A stretch of DNA of 64,000 bases from Aquarana catesbeiana (lineage: Eukaryota; Chordata; Amphibia; Anura; Ranidae). The notes below the pieces were generated by a model. The model ran no database searches and was not told the DNA's origin. It worked only from the letters and a program-made list of their open reading frames with translations. A program made the position numbers and the translations under genes. Shown in pieces: positions 44,926 to 56,367 of this stretch (its first letter is position 1; every line of letters begins with the position of its first letter). Location: NCBI RefSeq assembly GCF_042186555.1, contig NC_133333.1:64901909-64965908 (forward strand), written 5' to 3'.

Positions 44926-45175
44926 TGTGTACGCGGCATTAGTGTTATAAATCCCTGTCAATGTTATAGAATTTAGTGGTAAGAGTATTTTTGCATTGTC
45001 CAGAGTTTGAATTGGATCTGTCATAGATCTGTTCCACATCGGTTTACTAGTTTACTATTCCCAAAGCTCAGTAGCCATGCTGATACATGTAGTTTCATGG
45101 CTTTAACTGTTAAGGGTCTGCTATTACTTGTTATCCCACAAGACTTGTGTTTAAGATTGCTTAGCCCGCCTGCTG
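44926..45175. other. Non-coding spacer
   Basis: About 250 bases without a supported feature, between the foldback and the family B repeat. Confidence 0.5.
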
Positions 45176-45183
45176 TTAACCAC

Positions 45184-45630
45184 TTAAAGAGGAAGTAAAC
45201 CCTGATGGGTTTTACTTCCTCTTTGTTTCCCTGCAAAGGTAAGGTATAATGGGCTACTATGCATCGCATAGTAGCCCATTATGTGTCACTTACCTGAAAC
45301 AGAAGCCTGCGATGTCCCCGATTTCAGTGAGTGTCCATTCTTCATCCCTCTTCCTTCCGGGGCCACAAACTCTGGCTCTGTGACTGGCCCGAGTAGCGTG
45401 ACGTCACTCCCGCGCATGACCCCAGCTTGAAACGGCATAGCGTGCCCTTTCAAGAGTGCGCATGTGCCGAATACATCGGCGCATGCGCAGAAGACAGCGT
45501 TGTTCGGGGAAATACTAAATATCTCCTAAACCGTGTAGGTTTAGGAAATATTTCAAGCACCTATAGGTAAGCCTTAATCTAGGCTTACCTGTAGGTGAAA
45601 GTGGTCTGTAAGGGTTTATAACCACTTTAA
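45184..45630. mobile_element. T2-type MITE inserted near the end of family B
   Basis: Left TTAAAGAGGAAGTAAACCCT, right complement TTAAAGTGGTTATAAACCCT, with TTAA target copies at 45184-45187 and 45627-45630. Removing it joins TTAACCAC to TTAAGGGCCGAGCCTC, which agrees with the other family B copy at 54201. It also contains the palindrome TAATGGGCTACTATGCATCG, mirrored to 45282. Confidence 0.87.
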
Positions 45631-45731
45631 GGGCCGAGCCTCTTTCTGAGATTTGTTGTATTTTTTTTTTGCTAGAAAATTACTTAAAAAAAAAAATATA
45701 TATAATGTTTGGGGGTTCTAACACCCTAGAG

Positions 45732-45916
45732 CAGTGTTTCTCAACTCCAGTCCTCAAGGCGCACCAACAGGTCATGTTTTCAGGATTTCCCTCAGATGAA
45801 ACAGCTATGGTAATTACTAAGGCAGTGAAACTGATCAAATCACCTGTGCAAAATAGTGGAAATCCTGAAAACATGACCTGTTGGTGTGCCTTGAGGACTG
45901 GAGTTGAGAAACACTG
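45732..45916. mobile_element. hAT MITE (185 bases) in family B
   Basis: Inverted ends CAGTGTTTCTCAACTCCAGT and complement, extending over about 55 bases per side with one mismatch class, and an exact 8-base duplication CCCTAGAG (45724-45731 and 45917-45924). The empty site is preserved in the copy at 54201-54762 (around 54307-54320). Confidence 0.95.
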
Positions 45917-46614
45917 CCCTAGAGAATAAAATGGCGGTCGTTGCAATACTTTGTCACACCGTATTTGCGCAGCAGTCTTACAAGCGCACTTTTTTTGGAA
46001 AAAATATACTTTCCTTCTTTTAATTAAAAAATAAGACAACAGTAAAGTTAACCCAATTTTTTTATATTGTGAAAGATAATGTTATGCCAAGTAAATTGAT
46101 ACCCATCATGTCATGCTTCAAAATTGCGCCCACTCGTGGAATAGCGGCAAACTTTTACCCTTAAAAATCTACGTAGGCGACATTTAAAAATTTCTACAGG
46201 TTACCAGTTTCGAGTTAGAGAATGTCTATTGCTCTCGCTCGATCGTGGCGATACCTCACATGTGTGGTTTGAACACAGTTTTCATATGCGGGCGCTACTC
46301 ACGTATGCGGGCGCTTCTGCACGCAAGCTCGGCGGGATGGGGCACTTACATTTTTTTTTTTTTCTCATTTATTTTGCTTTTTCTTTTTTATTTTTACACT
46401 GTCACTTTTATTCCTATTACAAGGAATGTAAACATCCCTTGTAATAGAAAAAAAGCATGACAGGACCTCTTAAATATGAGATCTGGGGTCAAAAAGACCT
46501 CAGATCTCATATTTACACTAAAATGCAATTAAAAAAAGAAAATAAATAAAAAAAAAATTTATTTTGAAAAAAAAAAAAAATTGAAGTTACGTACCGGTAA
46601 CGTTTTTTCCAGTA

Positions 46615-46725
46615 GTCTTTCAGGACAGCCACCATGAGAGATAGTCTCCTCCTCTTCCTCTAGGAAACACTGCGCCAGCCCATAAATTCTTACTTCCCCC
46701 TGCCAGACCTCAGTTTATTCCAAGA
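46615..46725. repeat. DIRS-2 inverted terminal repeat, left
   Basis: About 110 bases from GTCTTTCAGGACAGCCACC to CTGCCAGACCTCAGT, with an inverted and nearly identical partner at 51883-51975. Confidence 0.93.
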
Positions 46726-46843
46726 TTACCTCCGGCCAGCTCGGGAGACACAAGAACACATTAATAACATACTATCCCATATCATTATCATGCTGCGTTC
46801 TGGTCTTTTAAAAGACACCCCACAGTTTCGGGTGGGTAACTAG

Positions 46844-46932
46844 GGCTGTCCTGAAAGACTACTGGAAAAGACGTTACCGGTACGTAACTTCAATTTTCCC
46901 CTTTCGTCTTTCAGGACAGCCACCATGAGAGG
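46844..46932. repeat. DIRS-2 internal complementary region
   Basis: 46844-46893 is the complement of the left terminus 46581-46630 with one mismatch. 46892-46932 is the complement of the right terminus 51953-51993. The two parts abut, so the region reads exactly across a joined left-right junction, as needed to template circle closure. Confidence 0.93.
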
Positions 46933-46951
46933 ATGAACGAGCACTTAACAG

Positions 46952-48113
46952 TTAGGGTGGGACTACAGCTTGCAATACCTTTCGCCGAAAGGCTTGCTCA
47001 CTAGCCGACACTAGGTCCACTCTGTAGTGCTTTACGAAAGTTGAGTAGCTGGACCATGTTGCAGCCCTGCATATTTGCTCTGGCGTTGCTCCAGCCTTCT
47101 CTGCCTGAGAAGCTGCCATAGCTCTGGTAGAGTGTGCCTTTATACCCATTGGGATTTCTTTCCCTGCTAATGTATAGGCCTGACAAATGGTTGTTCTGAG
47201 CCATCTGGCAATAGTGCGTCTGGACGCTTTGCATCCCTTTCTGGTCCCAGAAAACAAAACAAATAGTCTGACTTTCTAAACGTTTTGATCAGATCTAGGT
47301 ACTGAAGGATAACTCTCCTTACGTCCAAAGAATGAAATTTTAATTCCCTTTCCCCTGAGGGGTTGGGACAAAAAGTAACACTACCTCCTGGCTTCTGTGG
47401 AATCCAGAAGCCACCTTAGGCAAAAATGCCGGATCAGTCTTGAAGATGATCCGATCTGGGAAAATAACGAAAAAAGGAGGTCTGACAGATAAGGCCTCAA
47501 TCTCACAGACTCTCCCGGCAGTTGTCACTGCTACTAAAAAAACTGTTTTTAACGTAAGATTTTTCAGAAGACACCGTTCTAACGGTTTGAAGGGGGTTCC
47601 CGTCAGGCTCTGTAAAACTAAAGATTGGTCCCACTTGGGAAAGGGAGGGCCTTGAACCGGTCTCTGTCTAGACAGAGCCTTAAAGAATCTGACCACCCAA
47701 GGGTTGGTGGCCAGATGTTTTTCTAAATAAGCACTAAGTGCTGACACCTGCCCTTTAAGGGTACTAATGGATAAACCCCTATCTGCCCCACACTGAAGAA
47801 ATTCCAACACAGCTGTGGGACTGTGTACCACAAAAGGACCTTCTACACACCATTCATTGAAACGTACCCAGACCGTCTTATAGATCTGGCGTGTTTCCTT
47901 CTTCCTGCTGTTGAGGAGGGTGGAGATCAATTTCTCAGAAAACCCCTTCGATCTTAATATACCCTCCTCAGTAGCCAGGCCGCTAACTGCCATTGGTGTA
48001 GCTGTGGACAGAGGGCTGGGCCCTGTGAGAGGAGGTCCTCTCGAGGTGGCAGGAATAAGGGAGGTTCGACCGCTAGCTGCTTGAGTACTGAGAACCAAGC
48101 CCTCTTTGGCCAA
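46952..48113 (-). pseudogene. DIRS-2 tyrosine recombinase
   Basis: The N-terminal helical part (48113 to about 47700) has STLLNSRKKETRQIYKTVW. The catalytic part has VAVTTAGRVCEIEAL with the first Arg. After a shift near 47340-47260 the last part has HSTRAMAASQAEKAG (His-x-x-Arg box) and ATWSSYSTFVKHYRVD with the likely nucleophile Tyr. The full catalytic set is still visible, and only one shift separates the parts. Confidence 0.9.
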
Positions 48114-49659
48114 TGTGGTGCTACTAGAATCAGGGACGTGTTTTCCATCTGGAACTTCCTGAGCAATAACGCCGGGGGCGGGAAGGCATAGCAGATTCTG
48201 AAATGCCAGTTATGGATCAATGCGTCGACCCCCCTGTGCTCCCTCTCCTCTTTAGGGAGAAAAAACATGGGGCTTTCGCGTTGTTTCTTGACGCGAACAG
48301 ATCTACTTCTGGAGGACCCCATTTCTCTGAAATGAGATTGAAAACCTCCTGGTTGAGGATCCAATCGCCCTCTCTCAGCTTGGTTCGGCTGAGAAAGTCT
48401 GCTGCTATCACATTCTTTTCTCCTCTCAGGAAGACTGCTGAGAGTGAGTGTGTGGGTCTCGGCCCAGTTCAGAATGTCTGATGCTAAGGCCAAAAGGACT
48501 CCGCTTCTCGTGCCGCCCTGTTTGTTTACATAGGCCACGGCGGACGAGTTGTCCGACCGCACCTGAACATGGTGGCCCTTTAGCTCCTTTTTGAAAAACC
48601 TGAGTGCTAGCCCGATTGCCCTCAGCTCCTTCCAATTGGACGAACTTCTTAGTTCGTCGTCCTCCCAGGTGCCCTGTGCTAAAAGGGAACCCAGATGCGC
48701 CCCCCCATCCTTTGCCGCTTGCGTCTGTGGTTACCACCTGAGAAACTGGGATGAACCACAGACAACCCTGCGACAAGTTTGAGACCTTCCTCCACCACCA
48801 GAGGGATCTCTTTACTTGGTGCGGAACCTGTACCAAGGTGTCTAGATCTTTCTTACTGTGATCCCACACCCTTAGGACAAAGGACTGTAAGGGACGAAAG
48901 TGGAGACCTGCCCACTGCACTGCTGGGAGGGTAGCGGTTAATAGTCCCAGGGCCGACATCAGAACTCTTATGGAGACCTGATTGCTGCACTGGAGAGCGG
49001 CCACTGCCCTGTCCAGTTTTAGTACTTTTTCTGCTGGAAGAAACACTCAGTAGTGTTGAGTCCAACAGATAGCCTAAGTACGTGATGCGTTGTGAGGGAA
49101 TCAAACTGGATTTCTCCAAGTTCAGTAGCCACCCTAGACCTGTAAGGACCTTCTTTGTTAGTTCTAGATCTTTGACTAACTGTACTGGGCATGCTGCAAA
49201 TAGGAGCAGGTCGTCCAGATATGCTATCACTGATATTCCCTGGAGCTGAAAAAAGGCCATAACTTCCACCAAAACCTTGGTGAAGATGCGGGGCGAGGAG
49301 GATAGCCCGAATGGCAGCGCCTGAAACTGTAGATGTACCGTTGTTCCACCTACGTCTACTGCTAGCCGAAGAAACCTCTGCGAAGCTTCTGCTATAGGGA
49401 CGTGTAGATACGCGTCCCTTAGGTCCAGCGACACCATAAAGCAGTTGTGGGGTAGCAGGGCTCTGACTGTGAAAATTGTCTCCATACGGAATCTTCTGTA
49501 TGTCACTGACCTGTTCAGGGGTTTTAAATTCAGAATCAGTCTGAATTTCCCTGTGGGTTTTTTCACTACGAAGATGTGTGAATAGAAACCCTCTCCCTCC
49601 TCTGTTTTTGGTACTCTGAGAACCACATTTTGATCTTCCAGATCCTTTAGTGCTCCCAA
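47954..49659 (-). pseudogene. DIRS-2 reverse transcriptase and RNase H
   Basis: RT (49659-48853) in one frame: KKPTGKFRLILNLKPLN, MVSLDLRDAYLHVPI (first catalytic Asp), FQALPFGLSSSPRIF, VIAYLDDLLLFA (catalytic pair) and LGWLLNLEKSSLIPSQ. A shift at about 49030 joins to the thumb and RNase H, with VVTTDASGKGWGG (Asp) at about 48735. Further shifts precede RSDNSSAVAYVNKQGGT (Asp, near 48560). The RT is intact, the RNase H broken. Confidence 0.92.
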
Positions 49660-49819
49660 CAGAGCCTCGGCCCTTGCCGTGCACCTGGGTAGGTGCGTGA
49701 CAAGGAATCTCCGCGGGGGAGGATTTGTGACGGTACCCCCTTCTTATAACACCTAGGATAAAGTGATTGGGGGATATGGCCTCCCACTGTGGAAGGAAGG
49801 ACCCCAGTCTTCCACCCAC

Positions 49820-51083
49820 TGTGTTTGGGGAGTCATTGGCTTTTACGGGGCTGGTCAGGAGGGCGAAAAATCGCCCCTCCTCTGCCCTTGCCTTTTTGAC
49901 CCCAAGATCTTTTGCCCTTCCGGCTTTGGAGCTTCTTTACGTTTTTGCGGACGAAACCCCTTCTTTGTTTGTGCAGGGGTTTTCTGCTTAACTGGGAAGG
50001 ATTTTTTCCTGTCTGCTGTGCGGTCCAAGACGGTCTCTAAACCTGGGCCAAAGAGAAGGTCTCCTGTTAAAGGTATCCCGCACAACTTGACCTTAGAGGC
50101 GCTATCGCCTGGCCAAGTTTTTAGTCAGAGGGCTCTCCTGGCAGAATTGGCCAGAGCCGCTGATCTGGCCGACATACGGACCGATTCTGTCGAGGCATCA
50201 GCTATGTAGGCGATACCCCGCAGAATCGTAAGGAAAGAAGATAGAATGGTTTCTTTTGCCGTTCCAGCTTCAATATGCTCTTGGATCTGGGAAAGCCAGT
50301 GCTCCAGGTTGCGAGCCACAACTGTGACAGCCAACTCAGGCTTTAAATTGCCAATTGTTGAGCCCCAAGTCTTTGAGGAGAGAATCTATTCTCTTATCCA
50401 TGACATCAACCAAGGCCCCCATTTCTTCAATCGCCAGGTCCGTGTGTCTGGAAACCTGGGAGAAGGCCGCATCTAACTTAGGATTTTTATTCCAGATAGA
50501 TGCAGGATCCTCTGAGAACAGAAATCTCCTCTTTAGGGATCTAGAAAAAAAAGGGCTTCCTTTCGGGGTTTAGCCACTCCTTTTTAATAGTTTCAACCAG
50601 TACCTCATGCACTGGAAAAACTTTTTTCTTTTGTTCCCCCAAGCCCTTGTACATTTGGTCATGAAGGGTCAGGGGTTTTTTGTCCTCCTGAATACCGAGG
50701 GTTGTATAAATAGTCCCTAAGAGGTCCTCTACCTCTTCCAGGGATAATTTATATCTGGAGGATTTTCGGGACTCCCCGTCCTGGTCCTCCCCCTCTGAAC
50801 CATCCTGGGAATTGGAAGAGGAACTGTCTGGCTGTCTTTGTTCCACTCCGGAAGGGCCTGGAGCTTCTTCTGCCCTAACTGAAGTTGCAGGTTGGGCAGG
50901 AGCAGAGCCCTGAGCCTGAGGCGGGGTTGTGTCCTGGGGAACTGGATTAACGGGAGGCTGAAACCTTTCAAATAAGGCTTTGAATGAAGAAAAGGTGGAC
51001 GAGAGCTCCTTTACCGAGGCTGCTAGTCCAGACTCCTGCTCAGAGTCCCTCGATTTAACAAGGGAGTCTATGTCCCTACACAA
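49820..51083 (-). pseudogene. DIRS-2 gag-like ORF
   Basis: The N-terminal part (51083-50541) is acidic and low in complexity, with PQAQGSAPAQPATS and SEGEDQDGES. It is followed by SRYKLSLEEVEDLLGTIYTT and a KKEWLNPERKPF motif. A second part (50334-50125) is helical (VARNLEHWLSQIQEH). A third (50085-49855) is very basic (KKGFRPQKRKEAPKPEG), as expected for RNA binding. Two frame breaks separate them. The assignment is by position and composition, matching the layout of DIRS-1. Confidence 0.75.
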
Positions 51084-51882
51084 GACTTTTGTCCATGATT
51101 CCCCTAATGTGTCCCTGCAAGAGGCACATCTCTTTTTATAGCTATGTGTAGACTTAGACTTCTCTGTAGCTTTCTGAAATACATGAAAAAACTAAAAAAA
51201 TATTTTGTCATTTTTTAAATTTTTTTTTTTAAACTAGGACACAACCCTGGGAGTGCACTAGACCCTCCTTAATATGTGGGGATCTGAGCCTCCTGACCAC
51301 CCAGGGTGTCTGCCCCCCAATGACAGGAACTATACATGGAGGGAAAATCCCAGATAAAAAGTGCCCTTCCCCAGGGCGCTCTTACCTTAGGAAGGCTGGA
51401 GGTAGAGTCCATTGGCTGAGCATCTGCTTCCGACATGACTTCACGTGGTTGCTACTATCGAGTCCCATGCTGCCTGTGCGCGTCCCAGACTCGTCTCCAG
51501 CCTGTGCCTGGCTTCCCTATCAGCTCCGCGACCCGGAACTGGAAGCCGGGGGTCAAAGGCAAGCATTCGCCCTTCCGCCAGAAATGACGTCGCCCGGCCC
51601 GCCTCTTTTTAGTTCCAAAACGAACGGCCTGTACAGTGTACAGGGAAGGGCGAACGCCTGCTTGCTGCGGCCCTGTAGCCGCGATAGGGATCCCCGGCAA
51701 CCTGAAGCCGCGCTCGGCTAGGATGGGGTGGCAAGTGAAAGAGGGGTAAATACCCCCTTGCTCCTAGGAAGCCCCTGCTCCCATTTACCGGATCAAAAAT
51801 CACAAACATCGGCCACATTCGCCCTGACTGAGTGGCCTGGCTCCTTGCACAGTGTCTCCCCACCAGAGGAAACACTAATACT

Positions 51883-51975
51883 GAGGTCTGGCAGGGGGAA
51901 GTAAGAATTTATGGGCTGGCGCAGTGTTTCCTAGAGGAAGAGGAGGAGACTATCTCTCATGGTGGCTGTCCTGAA
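51883..51975. repeat. DIRS-2 inverted terminal repeat, right
   Basis: Inverted partner of 46615-46725, and it marks the 5' end in the direction of transcription. Confidence 0.93.
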
Positions 51976-52361
51976 AGACGAAAGGGGAAAATTCTCCTTT
52001 AAGAGCGGTAGTGACGTTTGACGTTGCTTCCACCCTCCAATGCTATGGAGCCGAGCAGGGGCCATCTTCCCCTCAGTTGGCAGCCAGCCAAGTATGAAAG
52101 AGGACCCGATCGTCTCTGCCGATATCAATGGCTCCGGTAAGTGGCGGAGACGGCCGGAGCGTGGCGGGAGGGGGGGGCCTCTCCCGCCCCTGATAAAAGC
52201 GATCTAGCGGCGAATTGACCGCAGAGACCACTTTTATCTGAAACCGGACCGCTCACTGAAGGAGGATACCGGGGTTATGGCAGCTATCTGCTGCTATAAC
52301 AACGATATTCCTCTTCAAAGTGCCGACGTATATTGTTGTGACCCAGTCCGGGAGTGGTTAA

Positions 52362-54200
52362 TGTAATTAGTTACGCTCCAAGCCAGTCCTGTATTTTCAA
52401 ACTTGGCTCATTTTCTCAGGCTATTGCATCTTAATGTCCCCAGCAGTCTGTGTGTCCCCAAGTGTATTTCAAGCCCGTTTCCTGCCCAGCGTCACCATGC
52501 AACTCTATCTGCTCCTAAGGATTCCTGTTTGTCGGTTTTTACGTGGTTATTTGTTGCTAGTTGTCTAATGTGTCTTTTGTGTATCTGTCACTAATATCTG
52601 TGTTTCAATGCACACCTGTCGGCTTGAATTATACCCCCTTCTGTTTAGTGATCCTGGCGCCGCAGTGCTGCAAGGTATTTTTCTTTGTCTATTTGCCATT
52701 TGTGCCCAGTATCAGCAGTTCCTTGAGCTGAATACATATTATGCCATTTTTTCGATCAATTTCTTTTGGATTGGCCTTCAAATTTGTAGTACGAGGGCCT
52801 GCCTGTTGCATACAATTTGAAGGTGTTTAGGTCTGGCCTCATATTGTATGGATTTGGTGAATATGGAGAAGAGTTTTACAGGAAAATTATATAGGAATTG
52901 TATGGTGTGTAGCCAGATTTGGCCATTCCAAGGGCCCTCAAATTCATTATACATGTGGGCATGCTGTATTCTCCTCAGTGGGTACCCATAGGTGTTCTTC
53001 CTGTTCTAGACTCCTTGTGTACCCCAACTAGTAGTCTTTGTCCTGCATGCTTGTAAGACCCGCGCTCCAGTGCTGTACTATGCTCCTGTCATTCATGTGA
53101 TTCCTGTCTGAATAGTGTAGGCAATTTATGTTGTATGGGTGAAGGATGACATTGTCTGATTGCCGGATTGATAAATGGGTTAAAAAGGTGTGCAGCCTTT
53201 ATAAAGAATCAAGTATACATGTTGGAAGGTTGTTTTCAATCCGAGTATTCAGACTATTTCCCATACTTAGGTTAAAGAGAAGCTTAATGGAGACTGTAAG
53301 CTCGTAAGCTGGGGGCAGGGCACCTAAACACTTTGGCGCTAATGATACTCAGGAACACATTGGGAAGTCTTCTGTTACATCTCGGTCAAGGGGTTAGGAA
53401 ATTCAACTTGCTCTGTCCAGCACCCAGGTACAATGAGAGGTGCTCCAGGACCCCAGAGAAGCGATTGCCTCTTTCTCAGTGGGACAATTTCCACTTTGCA
53501 ATGACAAGCAGGTGGGGTAGTATCCAAGTTTACTATGAGTCATATGGATTGGTGGATGACTCAGTTCCATGGTTTTTCAGAACCTGACTTGCACTGTTCT
53601 CATCCCTGATTGCTGGGACTGGACATTGTGCATATACCTCAGTCAAATTGGGTACTATCCTATCAGAATCTACTGTATTATACCCTAGAGTCCATCAAGT
53701 TCTGATGGTCCATGAATCTGGACAACCTCAGATGATGGCTACCGATGGGTGCTGGAGAAAGCAAGGAGTTGTGCTATGTCAAGTGAAACAGAACAGAATG
53801 AGACAGCAATGCGGGCACAGGAAAGGGTCACGTCTAATGGATGCCAAAGTAGTGTTCCAACTTGTCCTAAACAAAGTTAAAAATACTTGAGGTCTGGGTA
53901 CTGGTGTTGGTATCACATGTCTAGTGATGCACTGTATTCAGCATCAGGTTAAATTGTACTCAGTGCAGTACACTACCTTGGGGAGTCTATTGTACATCTT
54001 ATCTTGTCCTTGGCATGGATATAGCAGGAACACCAGGATGTACCCCTGAGAAAAGGCTTGATATCAAATCTGACAACCCCTTACACTAACTGAAACTTCT
54101 TTTGGGATTTGGGGAGGAGTTCAAAGTTTGGTAGTTAGACTTTGGGCAATAGGATTGTGAAGGGCATTAAATTATAAACCCCTTGAGCAGGGCCTTTCTA
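52362..54200. other. Non-repetitive-looking stretch, no supported gene
   Basis: Possible host intergenic or intronic sequence. Two plus-strand open frames of 80-84 codons (53333-53587 and 53648-53890) are not recognised. I see no terminal repeats. Confidence 0.45.
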
Positions 54201-54762
54201 TTAACCACTTAAGGACCAGCCTCGTTTTGGATTTTAGGTGTTTACATGTTTAAAACAGGTTTTTTTGCTAGAAAATTACTTAGAACCCCCAAACATTATA
54301 TATGTTTTTTCTAACACCCTAGAGAATAAAATGGCGGTTGTTGCAATACTTTTTTTTTTGCACCGTATTTGCGCAATGGTCTTATAAGCGCACTTTTTTT
54401 GAAAAAAAATTCACATTTTTGAATAAAACAAATAAGACAACAGTAAAGTTAGCCCAATTTTTATTTTATATTGTGAAATATAATGTTACGCCAAGTAAAT
54501 TGATACCAAACATGTCACGCTTCAAAATTGCGCCCGCTCGTGGAATGGCGTCAAACTTTAACCCTCAAAAATCTCCATAGGCGATGTTTAAAAAATTCTA
54601 CAGGTTGCATGTTTTGCGTTACAGAGGAGGCCTAGAGCTAAAATTATTGCTCTCGCTCTACCGGTCGCGGAGGTACCTCACATGTGTGGTTTGACCGTTT
54701 TCATATGCGGGAGCTACTCGCGTATGCGCGCAAGCTCGTCGGGACGGGGGGGGGGGGGGTTA
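54201..54762. mobile_element. Left-half copy of TTAA-flanked family B
   Basis: Starts TTAACCACTTAAGGACCAGC and follows 45631-46340 closely (GCTAGAAAATTACTTA, GAATAAAATGGCGGT, CGCACTTTTTTTG, AAATTGCGCCCGCTCGTGG). It breaks off at a G tract (54745-54760). It preserves the empty hAT MITE site and the unfilled T2 site, so it dates those insertions relative to family B. Confidence 0.85.
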
Positions 54763-55652
54763 AAAATTTTTATTAAGGCACTTTAGAATAATTTTTCAGG
54801 ACAGTTATGTATTTTTTTTTTTGAAAAAAGAAAACAATATATGAATACAGATTCAATGCTCTTTGACATTGTGAAATGTGTGTGATAAACAGTCTTGGTT
54901 GAAGCAGCATTAAACCGTTATGGGTGTGTTTTGGTAATTTTTTACTCTTTCTTCTCTTTTCTAATTTTTGTTTCATATTCTTATCTTTAATTACTTTAAG
55001 TGACGTTACCAGTCCATTAGCTGATAATTTTCTCCTATACCTTTAAAAGTAAATGCTTTAAATTAAATTAAGTAAATCTGAATTGTCCAGAGGGGACCCA
55101 CAGGCTTATAATGGTTTCCTGAAACATACAAGTACCATATTTCATAACCATTGCCCTGGACATCCGGGTCTTATGCCTTATTGTAATTTTACATCCCTCA
55201 GTCTGCCTACTGTTTTTACCTGAGCCCTGCTGGCATGCAGCATTGACGGCCCCTAGTTTCAGGGACACTGAACCCTGTGGGGATCCCACTTTACCCGTCC
55301 ACATTATAACCCTTATGAGTATTTAGTCTTAATGGCCAAACCGCTGCTGGCTGGAATTCCTCCAATAACTGTACACTGACATTCTCCCGTTTTCTTTTTG
55401 TATTCATGCACGACTGTCTGGAGGCCCTCCCTACCACCACCTGAAGAAACAGCAACCACGCCATATCTTGAGACAAAGGTACAACGACTAGACTTTCCTT
55501 CACCATGCAGAAAAGTGCCATCTCAGCAATCCCAAGTTACGGGACTAAGATGCCAGGATCCCGCTATCGATGTTGGAGTTCCGCTCTTTCAAGGCAGAGG
55601 AAACATCGCAGCACAGGCCCTCGTGGTCCGGATGTGAAGTCTCAGAGGCACC
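54763..55652. other. Non-coding, no feature supported
   Basis: AT-rich then balanced sequence without recognised genes or elements. A minus-strand open frame at 55291-55521 has no family resemblance. Confidence 0.45.
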
Positions 55653-56090
55653 GGACAGGGCCGGATTAACATAGAGGCTATTGGAACTGCAGCTCCATGC
55701 ACATACCTCAAAATAGGCCCAATTAACTAAACAGACTGGACACAGTCACTGACCGCCAGCCACCGGCTGCTACATTGTATTACAAAAGTCTAGCTTCTGC
55801 AGCTGCTCAGACCAACACACTTCCCTGTCAGGCTGAGTGATCTCCACCTGACAGGCACTTCCTAGTCCCGGTCGGCGTGACATCATTCAGAGGCCAGCCC
55901 GGGAAGCTTGATCGGAGGAGTGCTGGCGGCGCCACGAGCAACCGCTGTACAGGTGAGCAGAGCAAAAACTAAAGGGCCAGGGCCTAGGCTGCCTGGTAGT
56001 GGCAGATGATTATTTCCTATCCTATGGTGTGTCTGTTCAGTGTGAACAGGCTGAGGTGGGTTAACTGTTTTGGGGGGGGGGGGGGATAAT
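55653..56090. repeat. Possible hAT-type repeat beginning CAGGGCCGGATTAAC
   Basis: The start at 55654 resembles the CAGGGCCGG termini of some hAT MITEs. No opposite end or 8-base duplication was found, so the call is tentative. Ends near a G tract at 56073-56095. Confidence 0.3.
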
Positions 56091-56095
56091 TAACA

Positions 56096-56367
56096 ATACT
56101 ATTTGTAAAATGCAGCATGAAGGGGGTTAATGCACTATCACTGATGAATTGGTGACCAATGGCAGTTAAACCCTTTGTGATGCATTAGTGGCACCAGTGT
56201 CAGTGTTAATTAACCCCTTCATGATGTAGCATGAAGAGGTTTATAAACACTGACACTGTTGCCACTAATGCAGCACAAAGGGGTTAACTGCCATTGGTCA
56301 CTAATCCATCAGTGATAGTGCATTAACCCGCATCATGCTGCATTTTACAAATAGTATTGTTAATTAT
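56096..56367. repeat. Foldback with ~120-base arms
   Basis: The left arm 56096-56215 starts ATAATTAACAATACTATTTG and the right arm 56244-56367 ends CAAATAGTATTGTTAATTAT, complementary throughout with few mismatches. The loop is about 28 bases. It lies directly against the next TTAA element. Confidence 0.93.

Larger units (their letters stand above)
46581..51993 (-). mobile_element. DIRS-2: DIRS-like tyrosine-recombinase retrotransposon
   Basis: Same architecture as DIRS-1 on the minus strand: inverted terminal repeats (46615-46725 versus 51883-51975, almost identical), gag-like ORF, RT and RNase H, tyrosine recombinase, and an internal complementary region (46844-46932). It differs in sequence from DIRS-1 and keeps longer open frames, including a 268-codon RT block, so it is a distinct and probably younger family. 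It interrupts family B at an A-rich site. Confidence 0.93.
45176..52361. mobile_element. TTAA-flanked repeat (family B), split by a T2 MITE, an hAT MITE and DIRS-2
   Basis: The left end TTAACCACTT at 45176 and the right end GGAGTGGTTAA at 52361 give TTAA borders and inverted ends. The order of parts is 45176-45183, 45631-45731, 45925-46580 and 51994-52361. A second left-half copy without the MITEs is at 54201-54762, showing uninterrupted AACACCCTAGAGAATAAAAT where the hAT MITE sits here. A right-half copy is at 29519-29718. It is non-coding and probably a non-autonomous piggyBac-like element. Confidence 0.8.

Noticed and set aside
55653..56090. Complete hAT MITE
   Set aside because: Only the left terminus looks right; no right end or 8-base duplication found, so kept as a low-confidence repeat.
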